DNA of 64,000 nucleotides, from the NCBI GenBank assembly GCA_028277345.1, contig JANQGM010000026.1:62001-126000 (forward strand), in the 5' to 3' direction. The notes beneath the pieces are model-generated. The model saw only the letters and a list, made by a program, of their open reading frames with translations. It was not told where the DNA came from and did no database searches. Shown here piece by piece: positions 35,450 through 43,572 of the stretch (positions are counted from its first letter, which is position 1; every line of letters begins with the position of its first letter). Origin of the DNA: Candidatus Bipolaricaulota bacterium. GTDB lineage: Bacteria > Bipolaricaulota > Bipolaricaulia > UBA7950 > UBA9294. The position numbers and the translations under genes are program-made.

Positions 35450-35989
35450 GTGTACCGTGTGCAAGACGAGGTGAGCTTGTTGAGAGCCTCACTACAAGGA
35501 GAAACAGGAGCTTGGGGTGAAATCGTCAGCCGCTACAAAGATGCTGTGTTCGGGTTGTGCCTCGGATTCATGCGAAATCGCGCGGATGCCGAGGACATCA
35601 GCCACGACGCGTTCATTCGCGCTTACATCAATCTACGCAAGTACGACTTGGAACGCCGGTTTTCAACGTGGCTGTTCACCATTGCCGCCAACCTCTGCCG
35701 GAATCAGCTTCGATACCGCAAGAACCACCCGTCAACCGAACAACCGCTTCAGATGGCGGGAGGAACGGATCCGGCGAAGCTCGTCTCAGCGGAAGATCGG
35801 CAAGCGAAGGTACGGGGGGCCCTTAACCAGCTTCCCTACAGCTACCGAGCACCGCTTGTCCTTCGGTTCTACAACGAACTGCCGTATCAAGAAATCTCGG
35901 AGATCCTCTCGATTCCAGAAGGAACCGTTAAGACTCGCATTCATCGAGGGAAAGCTATGTTGAAAGACCTACTAGAGGAAGGGGCGTGA
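35450..35989 (+). CDS. ECF-type RNA polymerase sigma factor
   Basis: This 179-residue sigma-70 family protein has region 2 (about 22-90; AEDISHDAFIRAY then RRFSTWLFTIAANLCRNQLR) and region 4 (about 115-175; LPYQEISEILSIPEGTVKTR). The start is GTG 35450, eight bases after a strong GAGGAGG; an upstream in-frame ATG at 35333 adds residues unlike any sigma factor. It is followed six bases later by a membrane protein in the anti-sigma position, so it probably responds to an envelope signal. Confidence 0.92.
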   Translation: MYRVQDEVSLLRASLQGETGAWGEIVSRYKDAVFGLCLGFMRNRADAEDISHDAFIRAYINLRKYDLERRFSTWLFTIAANLCRNQLRYRKNHPSTEQPLQMAGGTDPAKLVSAEDRQAKVRGALNQLPYSYRAPLVLRFYNELPYQEISEILSIPEGTVKTRIHRGKAMLKDLLEEGA

Positions 35990-35995
35990 TCCAGC

Positions 35996-36583
35996 ATGAA
36001 ACATGACGATTTGGATGTCCTGTTGCAGGACACGCTACGGGCTGAGGTCGCCGCGGCATCCGATCGCATCATCGATCTGGAGGAGCGGGTCGTTATGGAG
36101 TTGGGCGATCGCCGACCACGACTGCGTTGGTTCCAGTGGCTGGGACAACTGGCCGCACCCACGCGGGCGACGCGTTGGGGCCAGATCGCCGTCGTCGGAG
36201 CCACCGCCGCGGTCTTTCTGTTCCTCGGACTGACCTTGTCGGATCGGATCGCTCCGAACACCCCCGCGCCGCAGCTTTCTCTGCAGCGACTCGGTACCGC
36301 CGACGGGATGCAGAGCGTCCTTTTTGTCTGGCCCGCGCCGTTGGAAGCCGAATCGGTCGCCGTCGTCGGGAATTTCAACGCCTGGGAAGGAACCGATCTT
36401 TCCGATCCGGATGGGGACGGTATCTGGACCGCTCAGATTCCGCTCGCTCCTGGACGTTACGAATATGCCTTTGTCGTGGATGGAAAATGGCAGGGGCATG
36501 ATCCACGCGCGGACGAAGTCATCCAATCATTTGGGCAATACAGCTCCGTCCGCTATATCGGACGAGGAGGGGATGACGCATGA
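35996..36583 (+). CDS. Putative anti-sigma factor with extracytoplasmic CBM48-like domain
   Basis: This 195-residue protein has a helical N-terminus (1-50) and one transmembrane helix (about 63-82). The C-terminal beta-sandwich (about 105-190) matches the glycogen-binding CBM48/isoamylase N-terminal family: VAVVGNFNAWEG, DGDGIWTAQIPLAPGRYEY and FVVDGKW. The zinc motif HxxxCxxC of many anti-sigma factors is absent. Position, size and topology suggest that the N-terminus holds the sigma factor and the outer domain senses a carbohydrate or another ligand. This role is inferred, not shown. Confidence 0.72.
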   Translation: MKHDDLDVLLQDTLRAEVAAASDRIIDLEERVVMELGDRRPRLRWFQWLGQLAAPTRATRWGQIAVVGATAAVFLFLGLTLSDRIAPNTPAPQLSLQRLGTADGMQSVLFVWPAPLEAESVAVVGNFNAWEGTDLSDPDGDGIWTAQIPLAPGRYEYAFVVDGKWQGHDPRADEVIQSFGQYSSVRYIGRGGDDA

Positions 36584-37275
36584 GGATGCGAACAGCACGA
36601 ACCGCAGGTGTGCTCGTATTGCTGACGGCCGTCGTAATGTGTGCGGCCTCGGCTCAGGTTTCGCTTCAGGAGTTCGAGCGGGCACTTTACTCTATTCCCG
36701 CTTCCAATCCGGAATTCCTTCTTTCCACGATCGAGCTGGGCATGACACAAGAGGACTTCCCCGCCGAGCAGCTGCTTGGCCTTATCGAACGACTGGCCGA
36801 ACACCCGGGCGAACCGTTCGAGAAGGACGCCGTTCTAAATGTGCTGGCACATGCCTTGGAAGTCGGACTTCCCATCGAAGGATTGGTAAACAAGGCCTTT
36901 GAGGGGCTGGCCCGCCGAATTCCACTTCATCAATTGGAGAGTTGGTTGTCTCAACGGATGGTGCTGCTCGCTGAGACGCGAGACCTTCTTTATTCGAAGG
37001 GCATCTTCAGCGCGCCCTCCAGAGCGCCTCAGACCGTGCCGACAGCCATTCCCATGCCGCGATTCAACCTTCTGCTGATTCATATGTCGGAAGCGATCGG
37101 CGATTTCTTGGAGGGCGGTGGAAGTCCGTTTGACGGACACGTCCTGTATCAAGAGGTTTATAACCGGCTCACGATGCTTCAGGGCGTCACGCTGGTTCCG
37201 GATGACGTTCAGCTCGTCCTTGAGCGAATCGAGCCCTCGGATTTGACACAAGTTGCATTGGCTGCTGTAAGTTAA
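36580..37275 (+). CDS. Exported helical protein of unknown function
   Basis: This 231-residue protein has a signal peptide (VLVLLTAVVMCAASA, cleavage near residue 25). The mature part is mostly helical and Leu/Glu-rich and has no motif I recognise. A low-complexity linker PSRAPQTVPTAIPMPR separates two halves. The ATGA overlap with the putative anti-sigma gene puts it in the sigma operon, and the large PKD protein follows 49 bases on. It may be a regulatory or target component of the same envelope response. Confidence 0.7.
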   Translation: MRMRTARTAGVLVLLTAVVMCAASAQVSLQEFERALYSIPASNPEFLLSTIELGMTQEDFPAEQLLGLIERLAEHPGEPFEKDAVLNVLAHALEVGLPIEGLVNKAFEGLARRIPLHQLESWLSQRMVLLAETRDLLYSKGIFSAPSRAPQTVPTAIPMPRFNLLLIHMSEAIGDFLEGGGSPFDGHVLYQEVYNRLTMLQGVTLVPDDVQLVLERIEPSDLTQVALAAVS

Positions 37276-37324
37276 GACAGATCACGTGATTTCACATAGA
37301 AGGATCAGAGCAAAGGAGGCGAAC

Positions 37325-39943
37325 ATGAAAGGAAGAACAAGCAGGCTGGCACTTGCAGCCTTATTCTTGATCGCGTTCGCTGCATTCACGAGTTTGGGTC
37401 AAGACAATGTCGCCCCCTTGGGCATCTTCCCCGCACCTCCTGAGAGCAGTGAATTGGACGTCCGCGTGTGGGTCGATCAGGCCGCCTATCAGGTCGGCGA
37501 CCCGATCGTCATTCATTTCAGCGTCAACAAGCCGGCCTATATCTACATTTGGGATATTCTTCCCGATGGAACGGCTGTTCAGATGTTCCCGAATCCCGCT
37601 CCGGGCGGATCGCAGAACTTCGTCCAAGCCGGAGAACACACCGTTCCTGGCAATTGGGTCATCGCTCCGCCGTTGGGAACGGAATACGTGCAGATCCTGG
37701 CCACAACCTCGCCCGTGGATCCCTTTTCGTTCTTCACGCCGGATCCCCTGGCATTCCAATCGCAAGTCGAAGCCCAGATTCTCGGCATCCTTCCTGCGAC
37801 GGAAACCAGCTGGGACTTCACGTCCTTTGAGATTCTCGAAGGTGCTCCGGGCTCCTATGGGACGCTGATCATCAATTCGACGCCCGCCGGGGCTTCGGTC
37901 TCCATCGATGGCGAGTACGTTGGCTATACGCCCCGGACGCTCTATGTCGCCCAAGGATTCCATCAGATTTCCGTAAGCCATCCGGGATACCTTGGCTGGC
38001 AGGCGGCAACGCTCGTCATCGGGGGGATCACGCGCACGCTCAACGTCGAACTCGTGCCCCTGTTTCCATCCAATGCCGATCCGACAGCCAACTTCACCTA
38101 CTCGCCAGTGAATCCTCCGGTCGGTGCGTGGATTCAGTTTGACGGATCGTCATCCAGCGATTCAGACGGTACGATCGCCAGCTACAGCTGGAACTTCGGC
38201 GATGGCTCGACGGATTCGGGCGTCTCCCAATGGCATCGTTTCAATGCGCCGGGCACGTACATTGTCAGCCTGACAGTGACGGATAACGACGGCGCCAGCG
38301 ACACGATGACGCAAGCGGTTCAGGTCGGATCGTCCAACCAGCCGCCAAGTGCCGTCTTTACCGCGGTGCCCACCAACCCGATGGTCAATGCGTGGGTCCA
38401 ATTCGATGCCTCCGGATCTGTGGATGCGGACGGCTCCATCGTCACGTATGCCTGGAACTTCGGCGACGGGTCGACGGAAACCGGCACCCAGGTCTGGCAT
38501 CGCTTTACTGCCGCCGGCACCTATGTCGTCACCCTGACCGTCACCGACGATGACGGCAGTACCGATTCGACGTCGCTCGCCATTCAGGTCGGCCCCTCCA
38601 ACCAATCGCCGAACGCGGCTTTCGCGTTCTCGCCCTCCGTTCCCGGTGTGAACGCCTGGGTCCAATTCGATGCCACCTCGTCTTCGGATGTCGATGGCAC
38701 CATTGCGAATGTCGCCTGGAACTTCGGGGATGGCACCACCGACATCGGCAGCGTGGTCTGGCATCGTTTCCCAGCCGCGGGCACCTACATCGTGACCCTG
38801 ACGGTGACGGACAATGATGGCGCCACCGATATCATGACACAGTCGATTCTCGTTGGCGGCTCCGCCAATTCCGCGCCATCCGCCAGCTTCTCGTTGCTGC
38901 CCGCCTCGCCATCCATTGGCGAGTGGGTCCGGTTTGACGGAACCGGGTCCTCGGACAGCGATGGTTCCATTGCCTCGTATCAGTGGTCGTTTGGCGATGG
39001 CTCAGCTCCCGTGACGGGTCCCATCGTCTACCATCAATTCACCAGTGCCGGCGTCTACTCGGTCTCGCTGACCGTGGCGGACGACGACGGCGCAAGCGAC
39101 ACGGCGTCGCAGCCCGTCAGTATCGGAACGGTTCAACAGCCTCCGGTGGCCACGTTTAACTTCTCGCCGGCCGCCCCGGCAGTGGGACAATCCGTTGCCT
39201 TTGATGCATCGAGTTCCTTCGATCCGGATGGCGTCATCGTCAGCTATCGCTGGGATCTGGATGGCAATGGCGTCGATGATGCGTTCGTTCCGACGGTGAA
39301 CGCGACCTACAATTCGCCCGGCGTCGCGATGGTTCGATTGACGGTCATTGACAATGACGGCCTGTCGTCCACATCGACCCAAGCGGTTGTGGTGTCGTCA
39401 TCGGGCGGGACGCCCGGCGTTCCCGCCATGGGAGCGACGCCCGGCATCTTCGTCTGGGGATCGGACTCCTGGCACGTCACGGTGAATGCCGGCGCCGGAT
39501 GGAGCGCGCCGCGCGCGTACCGCCTGGAACTGCGATCGGATGACTCGTTCCAGAACATCGACCAATCGTCCAGCGGTGGCGTTGTTCCGCTTGGCATTCT
39601 CCCCGCACCGACGGATGAAGGACGAACCCTCGTCTTCGAGGGCACGATCCAAGCCGGAAGCGTGGATTATGAGTTCCGAGTTCCCAATTCGAGCAGCATG
39701 TGGATGAAGCTCCAACTGGATATCGACGGAGACGGCACCCTGGATACTTCATCGAGCTTCGTCTACCTGCGCCACTCGATGGTGCGTCCGCCGACCTCTC
39801 CGTTCGTTGTTGGGTTGCCCAACGGCAGCAGCGATGAACTGACGCCGAGCATCAATTTCCGCGTCGGTTCAGCCATCTCCTATACGGAGACCAGCCGGTT
39901 CGTCTTCTGGACCACCACGATCTCCAACTTGGAGGCTCCATAA
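37325..39943 (+). CDS. Exported DUF4384-PEGA-(PKD)5 surface protein
   Basis: This 872-residue protein has, in order, a signal peptide (1-25), a DUF4384 domain (about 40-150; a VGDPIVIHFSVNKPAYIYIW stretch) and a PEGA domain (about 178-245; STPAGASVSIDGEYVGYTPR). Five PKD repeats follow (about 255-700, each near 87 residues with NFGDGS/SFGDGS and GTYxVxLTVTDNDG). Then comes a C-terminal beta-rich region. AAAGGAGG precedes the ATG. DUF4384 and PEGA often occur on envelope proteins tied to signalling or outer-membrane assembly. It is the likely output or ligand-facing member of the ECF sigma operon. The gene ends with a strong terminator. Confidence 0.83.
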   Translation: MKGRTSRLALAALFLIAFAAFTSLGQDNVAPLGIFPAPPESSELDVRVWVDQAAYQVGDPIVIHFSVNKPAYIYIWDILPDGTAVQMFPNPAPGGSQNFVQAGEHTVPGNWVIAPPLGTEYVQILATTSPVDPFSFFTPDPLAFQSQVEAQILGILPATETSWDFTSFEILEGAPGSYGTLIINSTPAGASVSIDGEYVGYTPRTLYVAQGFHQISVSHPGYLGWQAATLVIGGITRTLNVELVPLFPSNADPTANFTYSPVNPPVGAWIQFDGSSSSDSDGTIASYSWNFGDGSTDSGVSQWHRFNAPGTYIVSLTVTDNDGASDTMTQAVQVGSSNQPPSAVFTAVPTNPMVNAWVQFDASGSVDADGSIVTYAWNFGDGSTETGTQVWHRFTAAGTYVVTLTVTDDDGSTDSTSLAIQVGPSNQSPNAAFAFSPSVPGVNAWVQFDATSSSDVDGTIANVAWNFGDGTTDIGSVVWHRFPAAGTYIVTLTVTDNDGATDIMTQSILVGGSANSAPSASFSLLPASPSIGEWVRFDGTGSSDSDGSIASYQWSFGDGSAPVTGPIVYHQFTSAGVYSVSLTVADDDGASDTASQPVSIGTVQQPPVATFNFSPAAPAVGQSVAFDASSSFDPDGVIVSYRWDLDGNGVDDAFVPTVNATYNSPGVAMVRLTVIDNDGLSSTSTQAVVVSSSGGTPGVPAMGATPGIFVWGSDSWHVTVNAGAGWSAPRAYRLELRSDDSFQNIDQSSSGGVVPLGILPAPTDEGRTLVFEGTIQAGSVDYEFRVPNSSSMWMKLQLDIDGDGTLDTSSSFVYLRHSMVRPPTSPFVVGLPNGSSDELTPSINFRVGSAISYTETSRFVFWTTTISNLEAP

Positions 39944-39958
39944 CCTAGCATCAACACG

Positions 39959-39987
39959 ACGGGCCGCCTTCGGGCGGCCCGTTTTTT
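39959..39987 (+). terminator. Terminator of the ECF sigma operon
   Basis: A 10-bp GC-rich stem (39959-39968/39973-39982) capped by a TTCG tetraloop is followed by six T. Confidence 0.95.
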
Positions 39988-39988
39988 C

Positions 39989-40018
39989 TTGTCGATCCTT
40001 TCGTTCTATCAGTAAGAT
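39989..40018 (+). promoter_or_regulatory. Candidate promoter, near-leaderless
   Basis: TTGTCG (39989-39994), an 18-base spacer and TAAGAT (40013-40018) lie seven bases before the ATG at 40026. There is no Shine-Dalgarno. The promoter abuts the preceding terminator. Confidence 0.5.
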
Positions 40019-40025
40019 AAACGTC

Positions 40026-41366
40026 ATGGAAAACCGAACCCTGTCAATCCATTGGAGATTGGACCATCCGAACATTCAACGCGATACCTTCTTCGGAAGA
40101 TACGCGTTTTCCGCCTACGATGCCGTTCTCATCGATCCGCACGAGATCGACCGCCGCTGGACGGCCGAGGTCGGGCTTAGCCCGGATGGTGTTCGCCGCG
40201 TTGATGTCCAACGCGACCGGGGACTGGGACGCACCTTGACTGCGTGGATGACCAAGCGGCGAACCGAATTGGAGGACTTGCTCAAGGTTGCAGGTGGAAT
40301 CGTCGTCTGCCGCTTGCGGTCCCGCGGAGAACCGTTGGAACTCCGCTCCGGCGATGCCCCTCCCGAACATGTCGATCGCTACAGTTGGCTCCCCAGCATC
40401 TCGCTGGTCGATCGCCATCATCAGTTGGTCTTTCCGTCGAACGGCCGGTTCGTGCCCCGCCGAGGCCGCGATGTCATCGTGGAGGACTCGACCAGCCCAT
40501 TTTCCGAGTACATCGAGCAGTTTCGCGATGCCTTTGTCTACGATGCCGTTTATCAAGATTTGCTATCGACGCCGATCGACCGCTTCGCGCAGGTTCTGGC
40601 TCGCAACAAGGTCGGGGATGTCCTCGCTTTGGAGATTCCTTTTGACGAAGGACGGCTGATTCTCGTTCCTCCGATAGAAGGCGTGTCGCCCAGTCACGAG
40701 GCTGCCGTGCTATCTGATGTCATTGAACGGATGACCGAACGTCCGGCCTTTTCCGCAAGTCCGGATTGGTTGCCCAGCTATCCACTGCCAGGCGAAGATG
40801 CCCTTAACGACGAGCTGGTTCGGTTGGTGGAGCGCCGAGACGCCCTCAACGACAAGCTTCGAGAGCTAAGTGAACGGCACGAAGAAATCACTCGATACAA
40901 GCGCATGCTGTACGCACGTGGGCGGTTCGCCTTCTTGCCCGCTGTTGCCGACGGCTTCCGCGCCCTCGGATTTGATGTCGAGATCGACGAGGGGATGCTC
41001 ACGCTTCGCTCTGAACAAGGAGATGCACGAGTGGTTGCGGCAGCCGCTGAAGGCGCAACCGTACAGTTGCCCGCGTACCGGCAGCTGCTTCACGCGATCG
41101 ATCGCGCGGTCACCGATGGGGATGGCCGGCTCAAGGGCATCTTGGTTGTCAGTGGTTCACGCGAGCTGGATCCCAAACGGCGACCGACGCAGTTCTCCGA
41201 GGGCGTTCTCCGCGGCTGCACCGATCAAGGGTACTGCGTTCTGTCCAGCACGCATTTGTTCCAGCTTGTGGTGACCGCGCTTGCATCAAAACGCGCCGAT
41301 CATGCGAAGGTGCGGCGACAGCTCATTGAGACCGACGGCGAATTCCGCGGAGCCGACGCTACGTGA
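40026..41366 (+). CDS. Unknown protein with coiled coil and a nuclease-fold-like C-terminus
   Basis: This 446-residue protein has no signal peptide or membrane helix. A charged central segment (about 258-300; ELVRLVERRDALNDKLRELS) is a likely coiled coil. Residues 300-430 show an order of elements seen in some PD-(D/E)xK-like domains: a LGFDVEIDEG strand, QLLHAIDRA helix, KGILVVSG strand and a final YCVLSSTHLFQLV. The expected catalytic E-x-K reads as an alanine run (VVAAAAEG), so any nuclease activity would be lost. The stop overlaps the mraY start by four bases. I do not recognise a characterised family. Confidence 0.55.
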   Translation: MENRTLSIHWRLDHPNIQRDTFFGRYAFSAYDAVLIDPHEIDRRWTAEVGLSPDGVRRVDVQRDRGLGRTLTAWMTKRRTELEDLLKVAGGIVVCRLRSRGEPLELRSGDAPPEHVDRYSWLPSISLVDRHHQLVFPSNGRFVPRRGRDVIVEDSTSPFSEYIEQFRDAFVYDAVYQDLLSTPIDRFAQVLARNKVGDVLALEIPFDEGRLILVPPIEGVSPSHEAAVLSDVIERMTERPAFSASPDWLPSYPLPGEDALNDELVRLVERRDALNDKLRELSERHEEITRYKRMLYARGRFAFLPAVADGFRALGFDVEIDEGMLTLRSEQGDARVVAAAAEGATVQLPAYRQLLHAIDRAVTDGDGRLKGILVVSGSRELDPKRRPTQFSEGVLRGCTDQGYCVLSSTHLFQLVVTALASKRADHAKVRRQLIETDGEFRGADAT

Positions 41367-42367
41367 CGTCGATTCTGCTTCTCAGCCTTCTCCTGATTCC
41401 GACCTCCGCGCTCTGCTGCTATGGCCTTGCACATGGGCTGGCCTCGCGATCCGTAGGGCAACACATCCGTGATGTCGGTCCACAAACGCACGCCGTAAAG
41501 GCGGGGACGCCAACCATGGGTGGCCTCGTCGTCCTTTTGCTTTGGGTGGGAGGCGTCGTCTTGCTCGGCATTCTGCTGGAGTGGCCCCCGTCGTGCGGGT
41601 TTATTTTGGCGTCCGGGGTATGCTACGGAGCAATGGGCTTGCTCGACGATGCCCTCAGCTTGCGTAGAAAACGATCGATGGGCCTGGGCGGCCTTCAGAA
41701 GATCGTCCTGGGAAGCCTCATCGCCGTTGGCCTTTTCGTCGCCTTTCGAAATCAGATTCTAGTTCCTCAACGCATCCCTTTCACCCAACACCAGTTGGGC
41801 CTTCCGTGGATCGCCATGTTCTTCCTTCACTGGATTCTGTTTCTCGCCGTCACCAATAGCGCCAATCTCACGGATGGGCTCGATGGATTGGCAGGAAGCG
41901 TCTCCCTGTTGGTATTGGGCGGCTTTCTGATCATCTCCCCTTCCCTTGGGAACGCGCTGCTGTTGCTTCCCTTGATGGCCACCCTCCTTGGATTCTTGTG
42001 GCTGAACGCTTACCCTGCCGATCTCTTCCTGGGTGATGTGGGCTCCTTCGGGTTGGGTGGAATCATCGGGGCGTTCGCGCTGTCCCAAGGCTTGGCCTTT
42101 CTCTTGCCCCTACTCGCCGGCGTCTTTGTGTTGGAAGCAGGCTCCGTCATCCTCCAAGTCGGCGCGCTTCGATTGACGGGACGGCGCGCCTTCAAGATCA
42201 GCCCGCTGCATCATCACTTCGAAGATGCGCCGCGCCCCGGCGTCGATTTTATGATCCCCTCTCCTTCATGGCCGGAGACGAAAGTCACAATGCGGTTTAT
42301 CCTTCTCCAAGTTGTGTTTGTCGTGATCGCCGTATGGGCGAGCGTAGCGTGGAATGGGATGGAATGA
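41363..42367 (+). CDS. mraY: MraY-type phospho-N-acetylmuramoyl-pentapeptide transferase
   Basis: This 334-residue integral membrane protein has about ten helices and transfers phospho-MurNAc-pentapeptide to undecaprenyl phosphate. Motifs are TPTMGGLVVLL (46-56), GLLDDALSL, NLTDGLDGLA (catalytic Asp), NAYPADLFLGDVGS and HHHFED. The HHHFE loop favours MraY over WecA-type relatives. The GTG start overlaps the preceding stop. No other mur genes are adjacent, so mraY lies outside a dcw cluster here. Confidence 0.85.
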   Translation: MTSILLLSLLLIPTSALCCYGLAHGLASRSVGQHIRDVGPQTHAVKAGTPTMGGLVVLLLWVGGVVLLGILLEWPPSCGFILASGVCYGAMGLLDDALSLRRKRSMGLGGLQKIVLGSLIAVGLFVAFRNQILVPQRIPFTQHQLGLPWIAMFFLHWILFLAVTNSANLTDGLDGLAGSVSLLVLGGFLIISPSLGNALLLLPLMATLLGFLWLNAYPADLFLGDVGSFGLGGIIGAFALSQGLAFLLPLLAGVFVLEAGSVILQVGALRLTGRRAFKISPLHHHFEDAPRPGVDFMIPSPSWPETKVTMRFILLQVVFVVIAVWASVAWNGME

Positions 42368-42385
42368 GTGTGTGCGGATCCGCTT

Positions 42386-42471
42386 TGCCGGAGGTGGGAT
42401 TCGAACCCACACGAGGGGTGAACCTCACAGGATCCTGAATCCTGCGCGTCTGCCAGTTCCGCCACTCCGGC
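42386..42471 (-). tRNA. tRNA-Leu (anticodon CAG)
   Basis: An 86-base cloverleaf on the minus strand: acceptor GCCGGAG/CTCCGGC, D-arm with GGCGGAACTGGCAGAC, anticodon stem CAGGA/TCCTG with loop TTCAGGA (anticodon at 42437-42435). A long class II variable arm and the T-loop GTTCGAATC follow. The discriminator is A and CCA is not encoded. It converges on the end of mraY. Confidence 0.95.
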
Positions 42472-42789
42472 GATTCAACGAAGTTTAGGCCGACGTGCGG
42501 CCAGTTTCAAGAGCGTCCGTTATGTCTTGGCTGAGGATCGCGAACACTGAACGCCGCTGGCCCCGCAACGTCGATCGGTCAGCGTAGCAACAGCGCCTCC
42601 GATGGGATGTTCGTCCACCTCCGAATGCCTCTCATTCGATCGGCGAAAGGCGCGATTTTGGCTTGGCTTCGACTGTAATATCGGTTACACTTCTGGACGT
42701 CTGACCCCGAACTACGGGTGATGAGCGAACAGAAGCAGGGGGGACAGACGTTTCATTCTCGAGCGATGATCTCGCCAGAGGGGGTAGGT
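42472..42789 (+). other. Regulatory region upstream of the Crp/Fnr gene
   Basis: There is no gene in this stretch. Its only clear structure is the TGTAA-N6-TTACA palindrome at 42674-42689. An in-frame GTG at 42718 and ATG at 42721 could lengthen the regulator by 23-24 residues, but no ribosome site precedes them, whereas GAGGGGG precedes the ATG at 42790. Confidence 0.5.
42674..42689 (+). promoter_or_regulatory. Crp/Fnr-family operator
   Basis: TGTAA-TATCGG-TTACA is a perfect 5+5 inverted repeat with six-base spacing, the architecture bound by Crp/Fnr dimers. It lies about 100 bases before the regulator's start, suggesting autoregulation. Confidence 0.6.
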
Positions 42790-43464
42790 ATGGTCGATCT
42801 CAAGGACTTTCGCATCTTCTCAGATCTCAAAGACAAGGAATTGGCAAAACTACAGGAAACCGTTCGAACCATCAACTACGGTCGCGGAGAAATCATTTTC
42901 CAAGAAGGCGCGCCAGCTTTCGGCTTCTACCTCATTTTTGAAGGCATGGTCAAACTCGTCAAACGCAGCATGCGTGCCAAGAGCCAAATTCTAAAGATCG
43001 TGGGGCCGGGCGAGATCCTTGGGGAAACGACCCTGTTCGACAAGGGAAGCCACAACGCCTACGCCAAAACGCTGGATGCCGTCACCGTCGGTTTCGTGGA
43101 GCGCGGCGATTTCTTCTACTTCCTGGAGCGACATCCGAAGACGATCTTCCGGCTCTACGAGCGCCTGTCTGAGGAACTCAAGGCGTTCCAGAACAAGCTC
43201 GCCGAGCGATCCTACTCGTCCAGCAAAGAACGCCTGGCCCGGCTGATCCTCCACCTCGGAAAGAGCGGGGTCGAGTTGTCCCGCGCCGAGCTCGCGGAGA
43301 TGGCGGGCGTTTCGTCCAAAACGGCGATCCGCACGTTATCGGAACTCGAAAGCCGTGGCATCATTGCCATTGAGAGCCGAAAGATCAAGATCCTCCGAGA
43401 ACCGTACTTGCAGAAGATCATCGAGCCGTCTGCAGCCGGTCTCAACCCCAACTTGATCATCTGA
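42790..43464 (+). CDS. Crp/Fnr-family transcriptional regulator
   Basis: This 224-residue protein has an N-terminal cyclic-nucleotide-binding fold (about 10-120; a GRGEIIFQEGAPAFGFYLIF stretch, then GPGEILGETTLF), a dimer helix and a C-terminal winged helix (about 160-205; AELAEMAGVSSKTAIRTLSE). The Arg-Ser pair that contacts cAMP phosphate is replaced (HNAYA), and the cysteines of Fnr are absent. The effector is therefore unknown, and cAMP is unlikely. A matching palindrome stands upstream. Confidence 0.88.
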   Translation: MVDLKDFRIFSDLKDKELAKLQETVRTINYGRGEIIFQEGAPAFGFYLIFEGMVKLVKRSMRAKSQILKIVGPGEILGETTLFDKGSHNAYAKTLDAVTVGFVERGDFFYFLERHPKTIFRLYERLSEELKAFQNKLAERSYSSSKERLARLILHLGKSGVELSRAELAEMAGVSSKTAIRTLSELESRGIIAIESRKIKILREPYLQKIIEPSAAGLNPNLII

Positions 43465-43572
43465 GGCGCCAACGAACAACGTCCCGTTCACGGGTGATCG
43501 TTGTCCTTTCTCTACGTGAGCCACGTACTTATTGTCCTGCTAGGCGCACATCACACGAGCCTGCTCTGACAT

